54,745 nucleotides of DNA from Lachnospiraceae bacterium. GTDB lineage: Bacteria; Bacillota; Clostridia; Lachnospirales; Lachnospiraceae. The notes beneath the pieces were generated by a model. That model did not search any database and had not been told where the DNA came from. It worked only from the letters and a program-made list of their open reading frames with translations. Of this stretch, positions 33,521-41,066 are shown in pieces. The position numbers were made by a program, and so were the translations under genes. The stretch spans positions 1 through 54,745 of the forward strand of contig JAQXGF010000052.1 in the NCBI GenBank assembly GCA_029006155.1. Direction: 5' to 3'. Position 1 is the stretch's first letter. Each line of letters starts with the position of its first letter.

Positions 33521-34720
33521 ATGCTGCATTTGATACTGGGCATACTGCTGGGTATATTAAAAATAATCGGAATCTTGCTGCTGACCGTGCTGGTGATCCT
33601 CCTGCTTGTGCTGGCAGCGATCCTGTTTGGCCCGGTGCGCTATCGCGTCCGGGCGGCGAAGACGGAAGAGGCGCTGGAGGCAGCAGTTACGGTTTCCTGG
33701 TTGCATCTGATTCGCGCACAGTTTTTGCTCGATGGCCGGAAGCAGACGCATGCACTGGATATCCGGATTTTTGGGATCTCACTTGCAAAACTCAGGGAGT
33801 GGTGGGATCAAAGAAAACAGAAGAAAAAGCAAAAGAGATCGAGCGGACAGAGAAGAAATAACAGAAATAATGAAGTAAATAAAATTCAGTCGCATAAAGA
33901 AGAAAGTTCGGAAAATCAGAAGAAAATAGAAAAAGTTTCGACAGAAGCAAAGAAAAATAGTAAGGATGTTCCAAGTTTGGATGAATCTGATATTTCGGAA
34001 GATACGAATAAAATAAATAGTAGTGAACAAGAAGTATCAGAAAAACAGGCCGAATTATACAAGGAAGGGCAGCCGAATATCTGTCAGCAGGATGAACCGA
34101 ATGAATCGAATACATCGGATCGAAATCCTCAGGAAGAAGACTCGGCACAAAAGATTGATTCGGAAGAAGCCAAAGACCAGCCTCAGAAAAATTTTGCAGC
34201 GCGCCTTCTGGAAATGATTCAGACACTCCCGTATAAAATCCGCGCGTTTGGTACTACAATAAAAAGTAACGTGGAGCGCATCAGAGAGGTCGGAAAACGC
34301 TTGAAACGGATGGGCGAAGGGATTTGGAGCAAACTGCAGCAGGCGGCGGATATTCCGGGGAAGATTCAGCAGCTGCTGGACTTTGTGGAGGACTATCATC
34401 TGAAGGAGTTGTTTGCAGAGGGAAAAACAGAGCTGAATGGTCTGTGGCGCCATTACCGGCCGCGGAAGGCGAAGGGCTATCTGAAGTTCGGCACAGGAGA
34501 CCCGGCGCTGACGGGAGAACTGACCGGTGTTCTGTATTTGTTGCTTCCGGCTTTTTCGGAGATCGAGCTCAAGCCGGATTTTAATGATCCGATGCTACAG
34601 ACAGAGTTGGAATTATCCGGGCAGATTCGTGTCTGCCACCTTGTGGCCACGGCATGGCGGCTGTTCCGGAATAAAAAATTAAGACGACTGATCGCAAAGG
34701 TCAGAAAGAAAGGGGATTAG
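33521..34720 (+). CDS. DUF2953 membrane-anchored protein
   Basis: A 399-residue protein. Residues 1-40 hold one long hydrophobic segment (LLLTVLVILLLVLAAILFG). A DUF2953-like domain with GPVRYRV, DIRIFGISL and a C-terminal KGYLKFGTGDPALTGELTG is interrupted by about 125 residues (bases about 33820-34190) rich in E, K, S, N and Q. That insert is clearly more AT-rich than its flanks and looks disordered. DUF2953 genes commonly sit before ytfJ/gerW in sporulating Firmicutes, as here (4-base gap), so a role in spore formation or germination is inferred. Confidence 0.8.
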   Translation: MLHLILGILLGILKIIGILLLTVLVILLLVLAAILFGPVRYRVRAAKTEEALEAAVTVSWLHLIRAQFLLDGRKQTHALDIRIFGISLAKLREWWDQRKQKKKQKRSSGQRRNNRNNEVNKIQSHKEESSENQKKIEKVSTEAKKNSKDVPSLDESDISEDTNKINSSEQEVSEKQAELYKEGQPNICQQDEPNESNTSDRNPQEEDSAQKIDSEEAKDQPQKNFAARLLEMIQTLPYKIRAFGTTIKSNVERIREVGKRLKRMGEGIWSKLQQAADIPGKIQQLLDFVEDYHLKELFAEGKTELNGLWRHYRPRKAKGYLKFGTGDPALTGELTGVLYLLLPAFSEIELKPDFNDPMLQTELELSGQIRVCHLVATAWRLFRNKKLRRLIAKVRKKGD

Positions 34721-34724
34721 CGCA

Positions 34725-35132
34725 ATGGCAGATAATTTTCAGAACACAGTAGAATCCTTATTCAAAGGAATGGAGAACTTTATTACGACCAAGACCGTAG
34801 TCGGAGATGCGATCACCGTTGGAGATACGATCATTCTTCCGCTCGTCGATGTGTCCTTTGGCGTGGCGGCATCCGCCAAGTCGGAGGATAAGAAGAACAA
34901 TGGCGGAGGAGGCATGGGTGGAAAGATTTCGCCGAGCGCGGTGCTCGTGATCCACGACGGTACGACGAAGCTGGTCAACGTCAAGAACCAGGACAGCATG
35001 ACAAAGATCCTCGATATGGTTCCGGATTTCGTGAACAAATTCATGCCGGGAAGCGGCGCAAAGAAAGAGAACAGCCCGGAGGTCGACGCAGCGATTCATG
35101 CGGCGGCTACCTCGGAAGAAGAGAGCTTTTGA
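34725..35132 (+). CDS. gerW: GerW family sporulation protein (YtfJ-like)
   Basis: A 135-residue protein matching YtfJ/GerW: a helical N-terminus, GDAITVGDTIILPLVDVSFG, a Gly-rich loop GGGGMGGKISPSAVLVI and a variable acidic tail. Family members are sporulation-induced and needed for proper germination in Bacillus. It starts 4 bases after the DUF2953 gene, and a terminator follows at once. Confidence 0.9.
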   Translation: MADNFQNTVESLFKGMENFITTKTVVGDAITVGDTIILPLVDVSFGVAASAKSEDKKNNGGGGMGGKISPSAVLVIHDGTTKLVNVKNQDSMTKILDMVPDFVNKFMPGSGAKKENSPEVDAAIHAAATSEEESF

Positions 35133-35139
35133 TGAATAC

Positions 35140-35187
35140 CCCTCAGACAGACAGGACAAATAGCCAAATCTGTTTGAGGGATATTTT
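35140..35187 (+). terminator. Intrinsic terminator after gerW
   Basis: CCCTCAGACAGA (35140-35151) pairs with TCTGTTTGAGGG (35169-35180) with one wobble, followed by ATATTTTT. Confidence 0.8.
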
Positions 35188-35244
35188 TATATTGAATATC
35201 CTTCTGCCAAATGCATAAGATATAAAAAAGGGCCGGGATAGCAT

Positions 35245-35388
35245 ATGCGACGACTGATCGGTTATACCATTTTCTGGATTGCGATAGGGATACTGGCAGG
35301 GCTGTTTATTCAGGATCTCTTCTGGAGCATTGTGCTGATTCTCGGCCTGCTGCTTGCGGCGTACAATCTGTTCTGTTGTGGCAAATAA
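35245..35388 (+). CDS. Small membrane protein, 47 aa
   Basis: Starts MRRLIGYTIFWIAIGILAG and ends YNLFCCGK. Two hydrophobic stretches (about residues 5-20 and 28-42) make a membrane hairpin likely; the C-terminal CC pair is notable. AAAAAAGGG lies about 13 bases upstream of ATG 35245. It lies between the gerW terminator and the convergent gntR gene. No family recognised; hydrophobic codon pattern supports a real gene. Confidence 0.55.
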   Translation: MRRLIGYTIFWIAIGILAGLFIQDLFWSIVLILGLLLAAYNLFCCGK

Positions 35389-35415
35389 GCTCCCTCCATT
35401 GCGGATGGATTTTGT

Positions 35416-36054
35416 TCAACGAAGCGTTTGAAGAATATTCTGCATGCTCCGCTCAATATGGTGTTTCATCGCTTCGCGGGCAGCACTGGCATCGTGCGAC
35501 TGAATGGCCTGAAGAATTTCGATGTGTTCCTTTGTGGATTCGGTGTAATGTTCCAGTTTTCGTCCGGCAAAGCCGATGCTCGGGCCGTTCCAGAGCGAGG
35601 TCAGCAGCTTGTACATGCGCGTGTTGTCGGCTGCCGTCCAGATGGAAGAGTGGATATCCAGATTCAGGGTCTCGTAATCGGCGCTGGAGACCGTCGCAAG
35701 TTCCGGCTGGAGTGCATGCAGCCGTGTAAGCAGTGCTTCTGCTTCCGGCAGTCCATTTTGAGCCGCGCGGGCTGCAGCTTCTGATTCCAGCAATGTGCGC
35801 AGATCGTAATGATCCCGGATATATTTCTCATCGATGGGCTTCACGATAGCGCCCTTATTCATGCGCAGCTCGATCAGTCCTTCGGATTCCAGCTGCTGAA
35901 AAGCCTCCCGCACCGGCGTGCGGCTGATGCCGAGCTTTTCGGCGATTTCGGTCAGACTCAATTCATCCCCACTTTTATATTCCCCTGAAAACAAGGCTTT
36001 TTTCAGAATCGAAGCGACCCGTACGCGGGTCGGCATGAGTTCCATACGTTCCAT
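35416..36054 (-). CDS. GntR/FadR-family transcriptional regulator (FCD domain)
   Basis: A 212-residue regulator. The N-terminal winged helix includes LSLTEIAEKLGISRTPVREA with the GntR signature; the C-terminal FCD domain keeps the Asp/His metal-site residues (NLDIHSSIW, EHIEIL, MKHHIERSM). FCD regulators usually bind small carboxylic acids. It is divergent from leuCD-like dehydratase genes, and two identical palindromes lie in the shared intergenic region, one by its own promoter. So it most likely represses itself and the dehydratase operon, with a hydroxy- or dicarboxylic acid as inducer (inference). AAGGAG is 10 bases before the start. Confidence 0.88.
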   Translation of the reverse strand: MERMELMPTRVRVASILKKALFSGEYKSGDELSLTEIAEKLGISRTPVREAFQQLESEGLIELRMNKGAIVKPIDEKYIRDHYDLRTLLESEAAARAAQNGLPEAEALLTRLHALQPELATVSSADYETLNLDIHSSIWTAADNTRMYKLLTSLWNGPSIGFAGRKLEHYTESTKEHIEILQAIQSHDASAAREAMKHHIERSMQNILQTLR

Positions 36055-36095
36055 ATCTCAAAATCTCCTTCATAATAAAATAAAAATTTTAAAAT

Positions 36096-36124
36096 ATCAT
36101 AGCATCCTTCTTTTACCGTGTCAA
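36096..36124 (-). promoter_or_regulatory. Promoter of the gntR gene
   Basis: On the minus strand TTGACA (36124-36119), 17-base spacer, TATGAT (36101-36096). Operator O1 lies immediately upstream of the -35. Confidence 0.75.
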
Positions 36125-36126
36125 AT

Positions 36127-36142
36127 ATATCGTATACGATAT
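36127..36142. promoter_or_regulatory. GntR operator O1
   Basis: Perfect 16-bp palindrome ATATCGTATACGATAT, the same as in O2, touching the -35 side of the gntR promoter. The GTATAC core fits GntR-family sites. Confidence 0.8.
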
Positions 36143-36213
36143 GCAAATAGAACAAGCCATCCCATTTAAAACTGTAACAAATTCACAAAGAAGAAAAAAT
36201 ATCGAAAAACGGC

Positions 36214-36242
36214 TTGCAAAAAGTATTTGTCCGTGGTATTGT
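36214..36242 (+). promoter_or_regulatory. Promoter of the leuCD-like operon
   Basis: TTGCAA (36214-36219), 17-base spacer, TATTGT (36237-36242). Transcription would start near 36249, just before operator O2. The leader to the first gene is about 150 bases, with nothing else recognised in it. Confidence 0.7.
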
Positions 36243-36254
36243 CTGCAATAGAAA

Positions 36255-36276
36255 TGAATATCGTATACGATATTCA
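36255..36276. promoter_or_regulatory. GntR operator O2
   Basis: The same 16-bp palindrome ATATCGTATACGATAT (36258-36273), extended by TGA and TCA to a perfect 22-bp palindrome. It lies at about +6 to +27 of the dehydratase promoter, a position suited to blocking transcription. Confidence 0.85.
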
Positions 36277-36400
36277 AGATACAATATAAAGAAGAAAGAT
36301 AAGTACCGAAATGATTGCTTTGTGTAATGGAAGAAAGGGACTTATTTGACTGGCAGTAAAGATAAGTGGCAGGGCTGAAATCACACAGGAGGATGAGAAT

Positions 36401-37663
36401 ATGCATGCGATTGAAAAAATTCTGGCAAAAAACAGCGGCCGAACGGAGCTCCATGCCGGGGAGATTGTAGTTGCAAAGGTAGACTTTGCAGAGATCAATG
36501 ATCTGTACTTACAGACGATCTATTCTTTTTATGAGATGGGCGGAGAGAAGGTATGGGACAGTGAACGGGCGGCGTTCGTATTTGACCATTATGCTCCGGC
36601 TCCGGACATGAAGAGCGCGGAGAATCACGGGAAGATGCGGGAGTTTGCAAAGAAGAATCATCTGCGTTTTCATTTTGATACGAACTGTGGTGTATGCCAT
36701 CAGGTGATGCCGGAGGCGGGAGTCATTTATCCGGGCATGATTGTCGTGGCGACGGACAGCCACACGACGACACATGGTGCATTTGGCGCGATGGGGACCG
36801 GCTGCGGTGCGACGGACATGGCGACGATCCTGATGACCGGCGAACTCTGGTTCCGCGTACCGGAAATCATCGAAATACGGCTGGAAGGGGAGACTCCCAA
36901 AGGCGTCTATCCAAAGGATGTCATTTTACATGTACTTGGGAAATTGAAGGCAGACGGAGCTGTGTACAAGGCGATCGACTTTACCGGCAGCTATGTCGAG
37001 CAGCTTGGCGTCTCCGGAAGAATGGTGATCTGCAATATGGCAGTGGAGATGGGAGCGAAGACCGCTTACATGCAGCCCAATCAGGCGGTGCTGGATTATG
37101 TGGCCAGCCGTGCCATCCGATCGTATGAAGTACAGCAGACCGATCCAGATTTTGTCTATGAGGAGCAGTACGTGTTTGATGTGTCGGATCTGGAGCCGCA
37201 GCTGGCCTGCCCGCACAGTGTAGATCAGGTAGCGCCGCTTTCGGATGTCGTGCAGGAGAAAGAGGTTCGGCTGGATCAGGGCTATATCGGGAGCTGTACG
37301 GGCGGAAGAGTGGAGGATCTCGCAGTTGCGGCGAAGATTCTGGATGGGAAACACATTCCGGAGTACACAAGGCTCATCGTCGTACCGGCATCGGCAGAAG
37401 TCATGCAGACGTGCATGGAAAAAGGGTATATCCAGAGTTTGATGCGGGCCGGGGCGACGATCACGACGCCGGGCTGTGGCGCATGTCTGGGGGCGCACGA
37501 GGGCATTCTTGCTCCGGGGGAGACCTGTATCACGACGACGAACCGGAATTTTCCGGGGCGAATGGGTGCTGTGGATGCACAGATTTACCTTGCGAGTCCG
37601 GCTACGGTGGCAGCCAGCATATTAAACGGACGCATTACGGATCCGAGAAATTACTTATTATAA
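36401..37663 (+). CDS. leuC: LeuC-like aconitase-family dehydratase large subunit
   Basis: A 420-residue protein of the short LeuC/homoaconitase type. [4Fe-4S] ligands are Cys in IGSCTGGR and both Cys in PGCGACLGAHEG; substrate-site motifs THGAFGAMGTG and TTNRNFPGRMG are present. The family includes isopropylmalate isomerase, homoaconitase and 2,3-dimethylmalate or citraconate-type hydratases. No leuA or leuB is nearby and a GntR repressor controls the gene, which is unusual for leucine synthesis; a catabolic hydro-lyase is quite possible. It is followed 27 bases later by the small subunit. Confidence 0.85.
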   Translation: MHAIEKILAKNSGRTELHAGEIVVAKVDFAEINDLYLQTIYSFYEMGGEKVWDSERAAFVFDHYAPAPDMKSAENHGKMREFAKKNHLRFHFDTNCGVCHQVMPEAGVIYPGMIVVATDSHTTTHGAFGAMGTGCGATDMATILMTGELWFRVPEIIEIRLEGETPKGVYPKDVILHVLGKLKADGAVYKAIDFTGSYVEQLGVSGRMVICNMAVEMGAKTAYMQPNQAVLDYVASRAIRSYEVQQTDPDFVYEEQYVFDVSDLEPQLACPHSVDQVAPLSDVVQEKEVRLDQGYIGSCTGGRVEDLAVAAKILDGKHIPEYTRLIVVPASAEVMQTCMEKGYIQSLMRAGATITTPGCGACLGAHEGILAPGETCITTTNRNFPGRMGAVDAQIYLASPATVAASILNGRITDPRNYLL

Positions 37664-37690
37664 TTTATAATCAGGTGGGAGGAAGCAGAC

Positions 37691-38227
37691 GTGAAAGCAG
37701 AGATCACAGGACGTACAATTGTAGTTGGAAATAATATCGATACCGATCAGATCTATCCGGGGCGGTTTCTGGCGCTTACCGATCCGGAGGAGATCGGAAG
37801 TCATTGCCTGTGCGGGGTGGATGAGTCGATTGCAGCGCAGTTCCCGAAAGGCGGAATCGTAGTGGCCGGGACAAACTTTGGCTGTGGTTCCAGCCGGGAG
37901 CATGCGCCGATTGCGCTGATTCATATGGGTGCAGCTGCAATTGTTGCAGATTCATTTGCACGTATTTTCTTTCGGAATGCGATCAATCTGGGACTGCCGC
38001 TGATCATCTGTCGGGGGATCCGTGAAAAGATAAAAGCAGGATGGGAGCTTAAGATAGACATCGAAAAAGGAACCGTGACGGTAACTGAGACCGGGGAGGC
38101 CTATCCGTGTGAGAAGCTGGGCGATCAGGCAATGAAAATTCTGGAAGCGGGCGGGATCAAACCGCTGATGCGAAAAAGTCATCATTTTTCAAAAATTGTG
38201 CTTGCAAAAAGCGACTATATCTGCTAG
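37691..38227 (+). CDS. leuD: LeuD-like aconitase-family dehydratase small subunit
   Basis: A 178-residue swivel-domain protein starting at GTG 37691 with GGGAGGA about 7 bases upstream. Conserved motifs: GNNIDTDQIYPGRF, FGCGSSREHAP and ADSFARIFFRNAINLGLP. It forms the active dehydratase with the upstream large subunit; substrate uncertainty is the same. Its stop codon TAG is also part of the -10 box of the rpmB promoter. Confidence 0.86.
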   Translation: MKAEITGRTIVVGNNIDTDQIYPGRFLALTDPEEIGSHCLCGVDESIAAQFPKGGIVVAGTNFGCGSSREHAPIALIHMGAAAIVADSFARIFFRNAINLGLPLIICRGIREKIKAGWELKIDIEKGTVTVTETGEAYPCEKLGDQAMKILEAGGIKPLMRKSHHFSKIVLAKSDYIC

Positions 38228-38230
38228 AAT
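38202..38230 (+). promoter_or_regulatory. Promoter of rpmB, overlapping the leuD end
   Basis: TTGCAA (38202-38207), 17-base spacer, TAGAAT (38225-38230). The -10 begins at the leuD stop codon. Confidence 0.7.
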
Positions 38231-38290
38231 AGCTTTGTTGTGAGTCTGCAAGTGTTTTGTAGGCTTAATATTTATCAAGGAGGTGCAATC

Positions 38291-38479
38291 ATGGCTAAAT
38301 GTGCTGTTTGTGATAAAGCTGTTCATTTCGGAAACAATGTGAGCCACTCACACAGAAGAAGTAATAAAATCTGGAAGTCCAACATCAAGCATGTCAAAGT
38401 TAAGACAGAGGACGGAGCTGCAAGAAAGATGTACGTTTGTACTTCTTGCCTGAGATCCGGAAAAGTGGAAAGAGCTTAA
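38291..38479 (+). CDS. rpmB: 50S ribosomal protein L28
   Basis: A 62-residue ribosomal protein beginning MAKCAVCDKAVHFGNNVSHS. It is the zinc-ribbon type, with CxxC at residues 4 and 7 and a second CxxC (CTSC) near the end. AAGGAGGT precedes ATG 38291. It stands alone between its promoter and a terminator, as in many Firmicutes, near the asp23-fakA genes. Confidence 0.97.
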   Translation: MAKCAVCDKAVHFGNNVSHSHRRSNKIWKSNIKHVKVKTEDGAARKMYVCTSCLRSGKVERA

Positions 38480-38494
38480 GTTTTACGAATAATC

Positions 38495-38530
38495 GACAGG
38501 TTGTCTGAAAAGATGGCCTGTCTTTTTTTT
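38495..38530 (+). terminator. Intrinsic terminator after rpmB
   Basis: GACAGG (38495-38500) pairs with CCTGTC (38517-38522), followed by eight T. Confidence 0.85.
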
Positions 38531-38695
38531 GCCAAATCCGCATTTTCTTCTTTCCATTTACGGGTATTTCTGATAGAATAATATATTGGCAGAGTAATGT
38601 CGACTGATACGGCCGATGGCCGGATATAGAAGCCCGGTACCCGAATGCAACGGACGGGTGCGGGAAATAAAAGTAAGTATGGAGGTTTCTGATCT

Positions 38696-39052
38696 ATGAA
38701 AGGACGTATGAGCAATGAGCTTGGCTCAATTGTAATTGACCCGAATGTGATCGCGACTTATGCAGGCAGTGTAGCAGTAGAGTGCTTCGGAATTGTCGGC
38801 ATGGCAATTGTCAGCATGAAGGACGGACTGGTGCGGCTTCTGAAAAGAGACAGCCTGGAGCGTGGCCTCAGCGTGAAGATTGAGGACAACAAAATCACCA
38901 TCGATTTCCATGTAATCGTATCCTACGGGGTAAGCATTTCCGCAGTGGCAGACAACCTGTTCGGAAATGTAAAGTACCGGGTAGAGGAATTTACCGGTAT
39001 GGAAGTGGAAAAGATAAATATGTACGTCGAAGGCGTGCGGGTGATTGATTAA
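38696..39052 (+). CDS. Asp23/Gls24 family envelope protein
   Basis: A 118-residue member of the Asp23/Gls24 (YloU-like) family, with GSIVIDPNVIATYAGSVA at the start and a central VIVSYGVSISAVADNL. Such proteins sit at the membrane and respond to envelope stress in other Firmicutes. GGAGG lies 10 bases before ATG 38696. It precedes fakA (yloV) by 13 bases, the conserved yloU-yloV order. Confidence 0.88.
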   Translation: MKGRMSNELGSIVIDPNVIATYAGSVAVECFGIVGMAIVSMKDGLVRLLKRDSLERGLSVKIEDNKITIDFHVIVSYGVSISAVADNLFGNVKYRVEEFTGMEVEKINMYVEGVRVID

Positions 39053-39065
39053 GGAGGAGCTACCA

Positions 39066-40763
39066 GTGAAAATAAATACAATCGATGCATCCCTGTGCGC
39101 GAAGATGTTTCTCGCAGGAGCAAAGAATCTGGAATCAAAAAAAGAATGGATCAATGAGCTGAACGTATTCCCGGTACCGGACGGAGATACCGGTACAAAT
39201 ATGACGCTCACCATCATGTCTGCGGCGAAAGAAGTAGCGGCGATGGAGCATATTACGATGGAGACATTTGCAAAGGCAGTGTCCTCCGGTTCTCTGCGTG
39301 GCGCGCGCGGAAATTCCGGCGTCATTCTCTCTCAGCTTCTGCGCGGATTTACGAAGGTCATCAAGACGGAGACCGAGATCAATGCGGCGACGCTCGCAGC
39401 AGCATTTCAGAAAGCAGTAGAGACCGCTTATAAGGCCGTTATGAAGCCGAAGGAAGGAACGATTCTGACGGTGGCAAGAGGCGGCGCAGAGCGCGCGGTC
39501 GAGCTTCTGGAGGAGAATCCGGATATCGATCTGGAGAGTCTGATTGATGCGGTGATCCGCCGCAGTGAGGAAGTGCTCAACCAGACGCCGGAGATGCTTC
39601 CGGTACTGAAGGAAGCAGGCGTTGTAGACTCTGGCGGACAGGGACTTCTGCAGGTCATGAGGGGCGCATTCGATGCCTTCCTCGGCAAGGAAGTGGACTA
39701 CGACTCTGAGATCACTCCGGCAGGTGGAGAGGCAAAGGCAGACGGAGAAGCAAAGGAGCAGGCTCCGGCAGACATCCGTTATGGCTATTGCACCGAATTT
39801 ATCATTCTCCTGGAAAAAGAGTATACCGAAGAGACGGAGCTGGCATTCAAGGCATATCTGGAGTCGATTGGCGATTCGATCGTGGTCGTTTCCGATGACG
39901 GCATCGTGAAGGTGCATGTGCATACAAACGATCCGGGACTTGCGATTCAGAAGGCACTGACGTACGGTTCCCTGACCCGCATGAAGATCGACAATATGCG
40001 TGAGGAGCATCAGGAAAAGCTCTTCAAGGAAGCAGAGAAGAAGGAAGCAGAGCAGCAGGCGGCAAAGGAGAAGGCGGAGCAGGAAGCACAGCAGCAGGAG
40101 CGCAAGCCGGTTGGATTCATTTCCGTATCCATCGGAGCCGGAATCGCCGAGATTTTCAAGGACCTTGGCGTGGATTATCTGATTGAGGGCGGTCAGACGA
40201 TGAATCCGAGCACGGAGGATATGCTGAATGCGATCGCGAAGGTGAACGCCGACACGATCTTCATCCTTCCGAACAATAAAAACATCATCATGGCAGCGAA
40301 TCAGGCACGTGATCTGACCGAGGATAAGAAGATTATCGTGATCCCGACCAAGACGATCCCGCAGGGCATCACGGCCGTGATCAATTACGTGCCGGAGAAG
40401 AGTGCGGCGGAAAATGAAGAGGCGATGATCGAGGAGATCCGTCATGTCAAGACCGGACAGCTGACCTATGCGGTACGCGATACGCATATCGATGACAAGA
40501 CGATCCATGCCGGCGACATCATGGGCGTGGGCGATCATGCGATTCTGGCAGTTGGATCCGACGTCGATCCGGTCGCACTGGATACCCTGCACGAGATGGT
40601 TGACGAGGAGTCTGAGCTGATCAGCATTTACTATGGCGAGGACATGAAGGAAGACGAGGCCGAGGCACTTCGCGCCAAAGTCGAGGAAGCATTCCCGGAC
40701 TGTGATGTAGAGCTGAATTATGGTGGTCAGCCGATTTATTACTATATTATAAGCGTAGAGTAA
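39066..40763 (+). CDS. fakA: Fatty acid kinase subunit FakA-like (DAK2 domain, YloV)
   Basis: A 565-residue protein (553 in B. subtilis YloV). The N-terminal DAK2 kinase domain has FPVPDGDTGTNMTLT, SGSLRGARGNSGVILSQ and SGGQGLLQV. A Q/E/K/A-rich helix (about residues 325-350) leads to the C-terminal domain (VGFISVSIGAGIAEIFKDLG) related to the DegV fold. FakA phosphorylates fatty acids held by FakB/DegV proteins. The start is GTG 39066 with AAGGAGGAG 6 bases upstream. The identification rests on domain order and the asp23 neighbour; no fakB is in the window. Confidence 0.9.
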   Translation: MKINTIDASLCAKMFLAGAKNLESKKEWINELNVFPVPDGDTGTNMTLTIMSAAKEVAAMEHITMETFAKAVSSGSLRGARGNSGVILSQLLRGFTKVIKTETEINAATLAAAFQKAVETAYKAVMKPKEGTILTVARGGAERAVELLEENPDIDLESLIDAVIRRSEEVLNQTPEMLPVLKEAGVVDSGGQGLLQVMRGAFDAFLGKEVDYDSEITPAGGEAKADGEAKEQAPADIRYGYCTEFIILLEKEYTEETELAFKAYLESIGDSIVVVSDDGIVKVHVHTNDPGLAIQKALTYGSLTRMKIDNMREEHQEKLFKEAEKKEAEQQAAKEKAEQEAQQQERKPVGFISVSIGAGIAEIFKDLGVDYLIEGGQTMNPSTEDMLNAIAKVNADTIFILPNNKNIIMAANQARDLTEDKKIIVIPTKTIPQGITAVINYVPEKSAAENEEAMIEEIRHVKTGQLTYAVRDTHIDDKTIHAGDIMGVGDHAILAVGSDVDPVALDTLHEMVDEESELISIYYGEDMKEDEAEALRAKVEEAFPDCDVELNYGGQPIYYYIISVE

Positions 40764-40841
40764 GACTTCCCACCACCAATTATTTTACGTAATGTCATTG
40801 TTTCCGTTGTGTGAAGCAATCGCAGTGGCTGGGACGTAAGA

Positions 40842-41031
40842 AATAAATTGCACAGGGCTGCTGTGTCGCAGAAATCCTGGATTGGCCTGAAAAAGGCCAG
40901 GAATGGGAGACTGCGATATGGCGGCTCTATGTTTATTCCCGCGGAAAACGAACTAGGGAGCCATCATCTCTGCCGGCTTTGCTGCGGGCAATCAGCCAGC
41001 CTTGCCAACAGAGTGAGGCGGTGTCTGGCTG
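40842..41031 (+). ncRNA. Candidate structured RNA upstream of recG
   Basis: Between fakA and recG (303 bases) lies a rod-like fold: AATAAA/TTTATT (40842-40847/40932-40937), AGGGCTGCTGTG with TATGGCGGCTCT (40854-40865/40917-40928, 12 pairs with wobbles), TCGCAG/CTGCGA (40866-40871/40911-40916) and an apical TGGCCT-GAAAA-AGGCCA (40883-40899). A second hairpin CAGCCAG/CTGGCTG follows (40993-40999/41025-41031). I recognise no known RNA family. It could be a small RNA or a leader of recG; the promoter is not clear. Confidence 0.4.
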
Positions 41032-41066
41032 CCATAGTAAAAGAGTATAAAGAGGACAGAAATTTT

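Noticed and set aside
39135..40592. 485-codon ORF antisense to fakA
   Set aside because: Mirror of fakA codon bias; no start signals or motifs.
40842..41031. 6S RNA, tmRNA or SRP RNA
   Set aside because: No tmRNA tag or CCA end, no SRP apical loop, and the asymmetric fold does not show a clear 6S central bubble.
40848..41066. 73-residue N-terminal extension of RecG
   Set aside because: Not RecG-like, lies in the structured intergenic region; ATG 41067 gives the normal protein.
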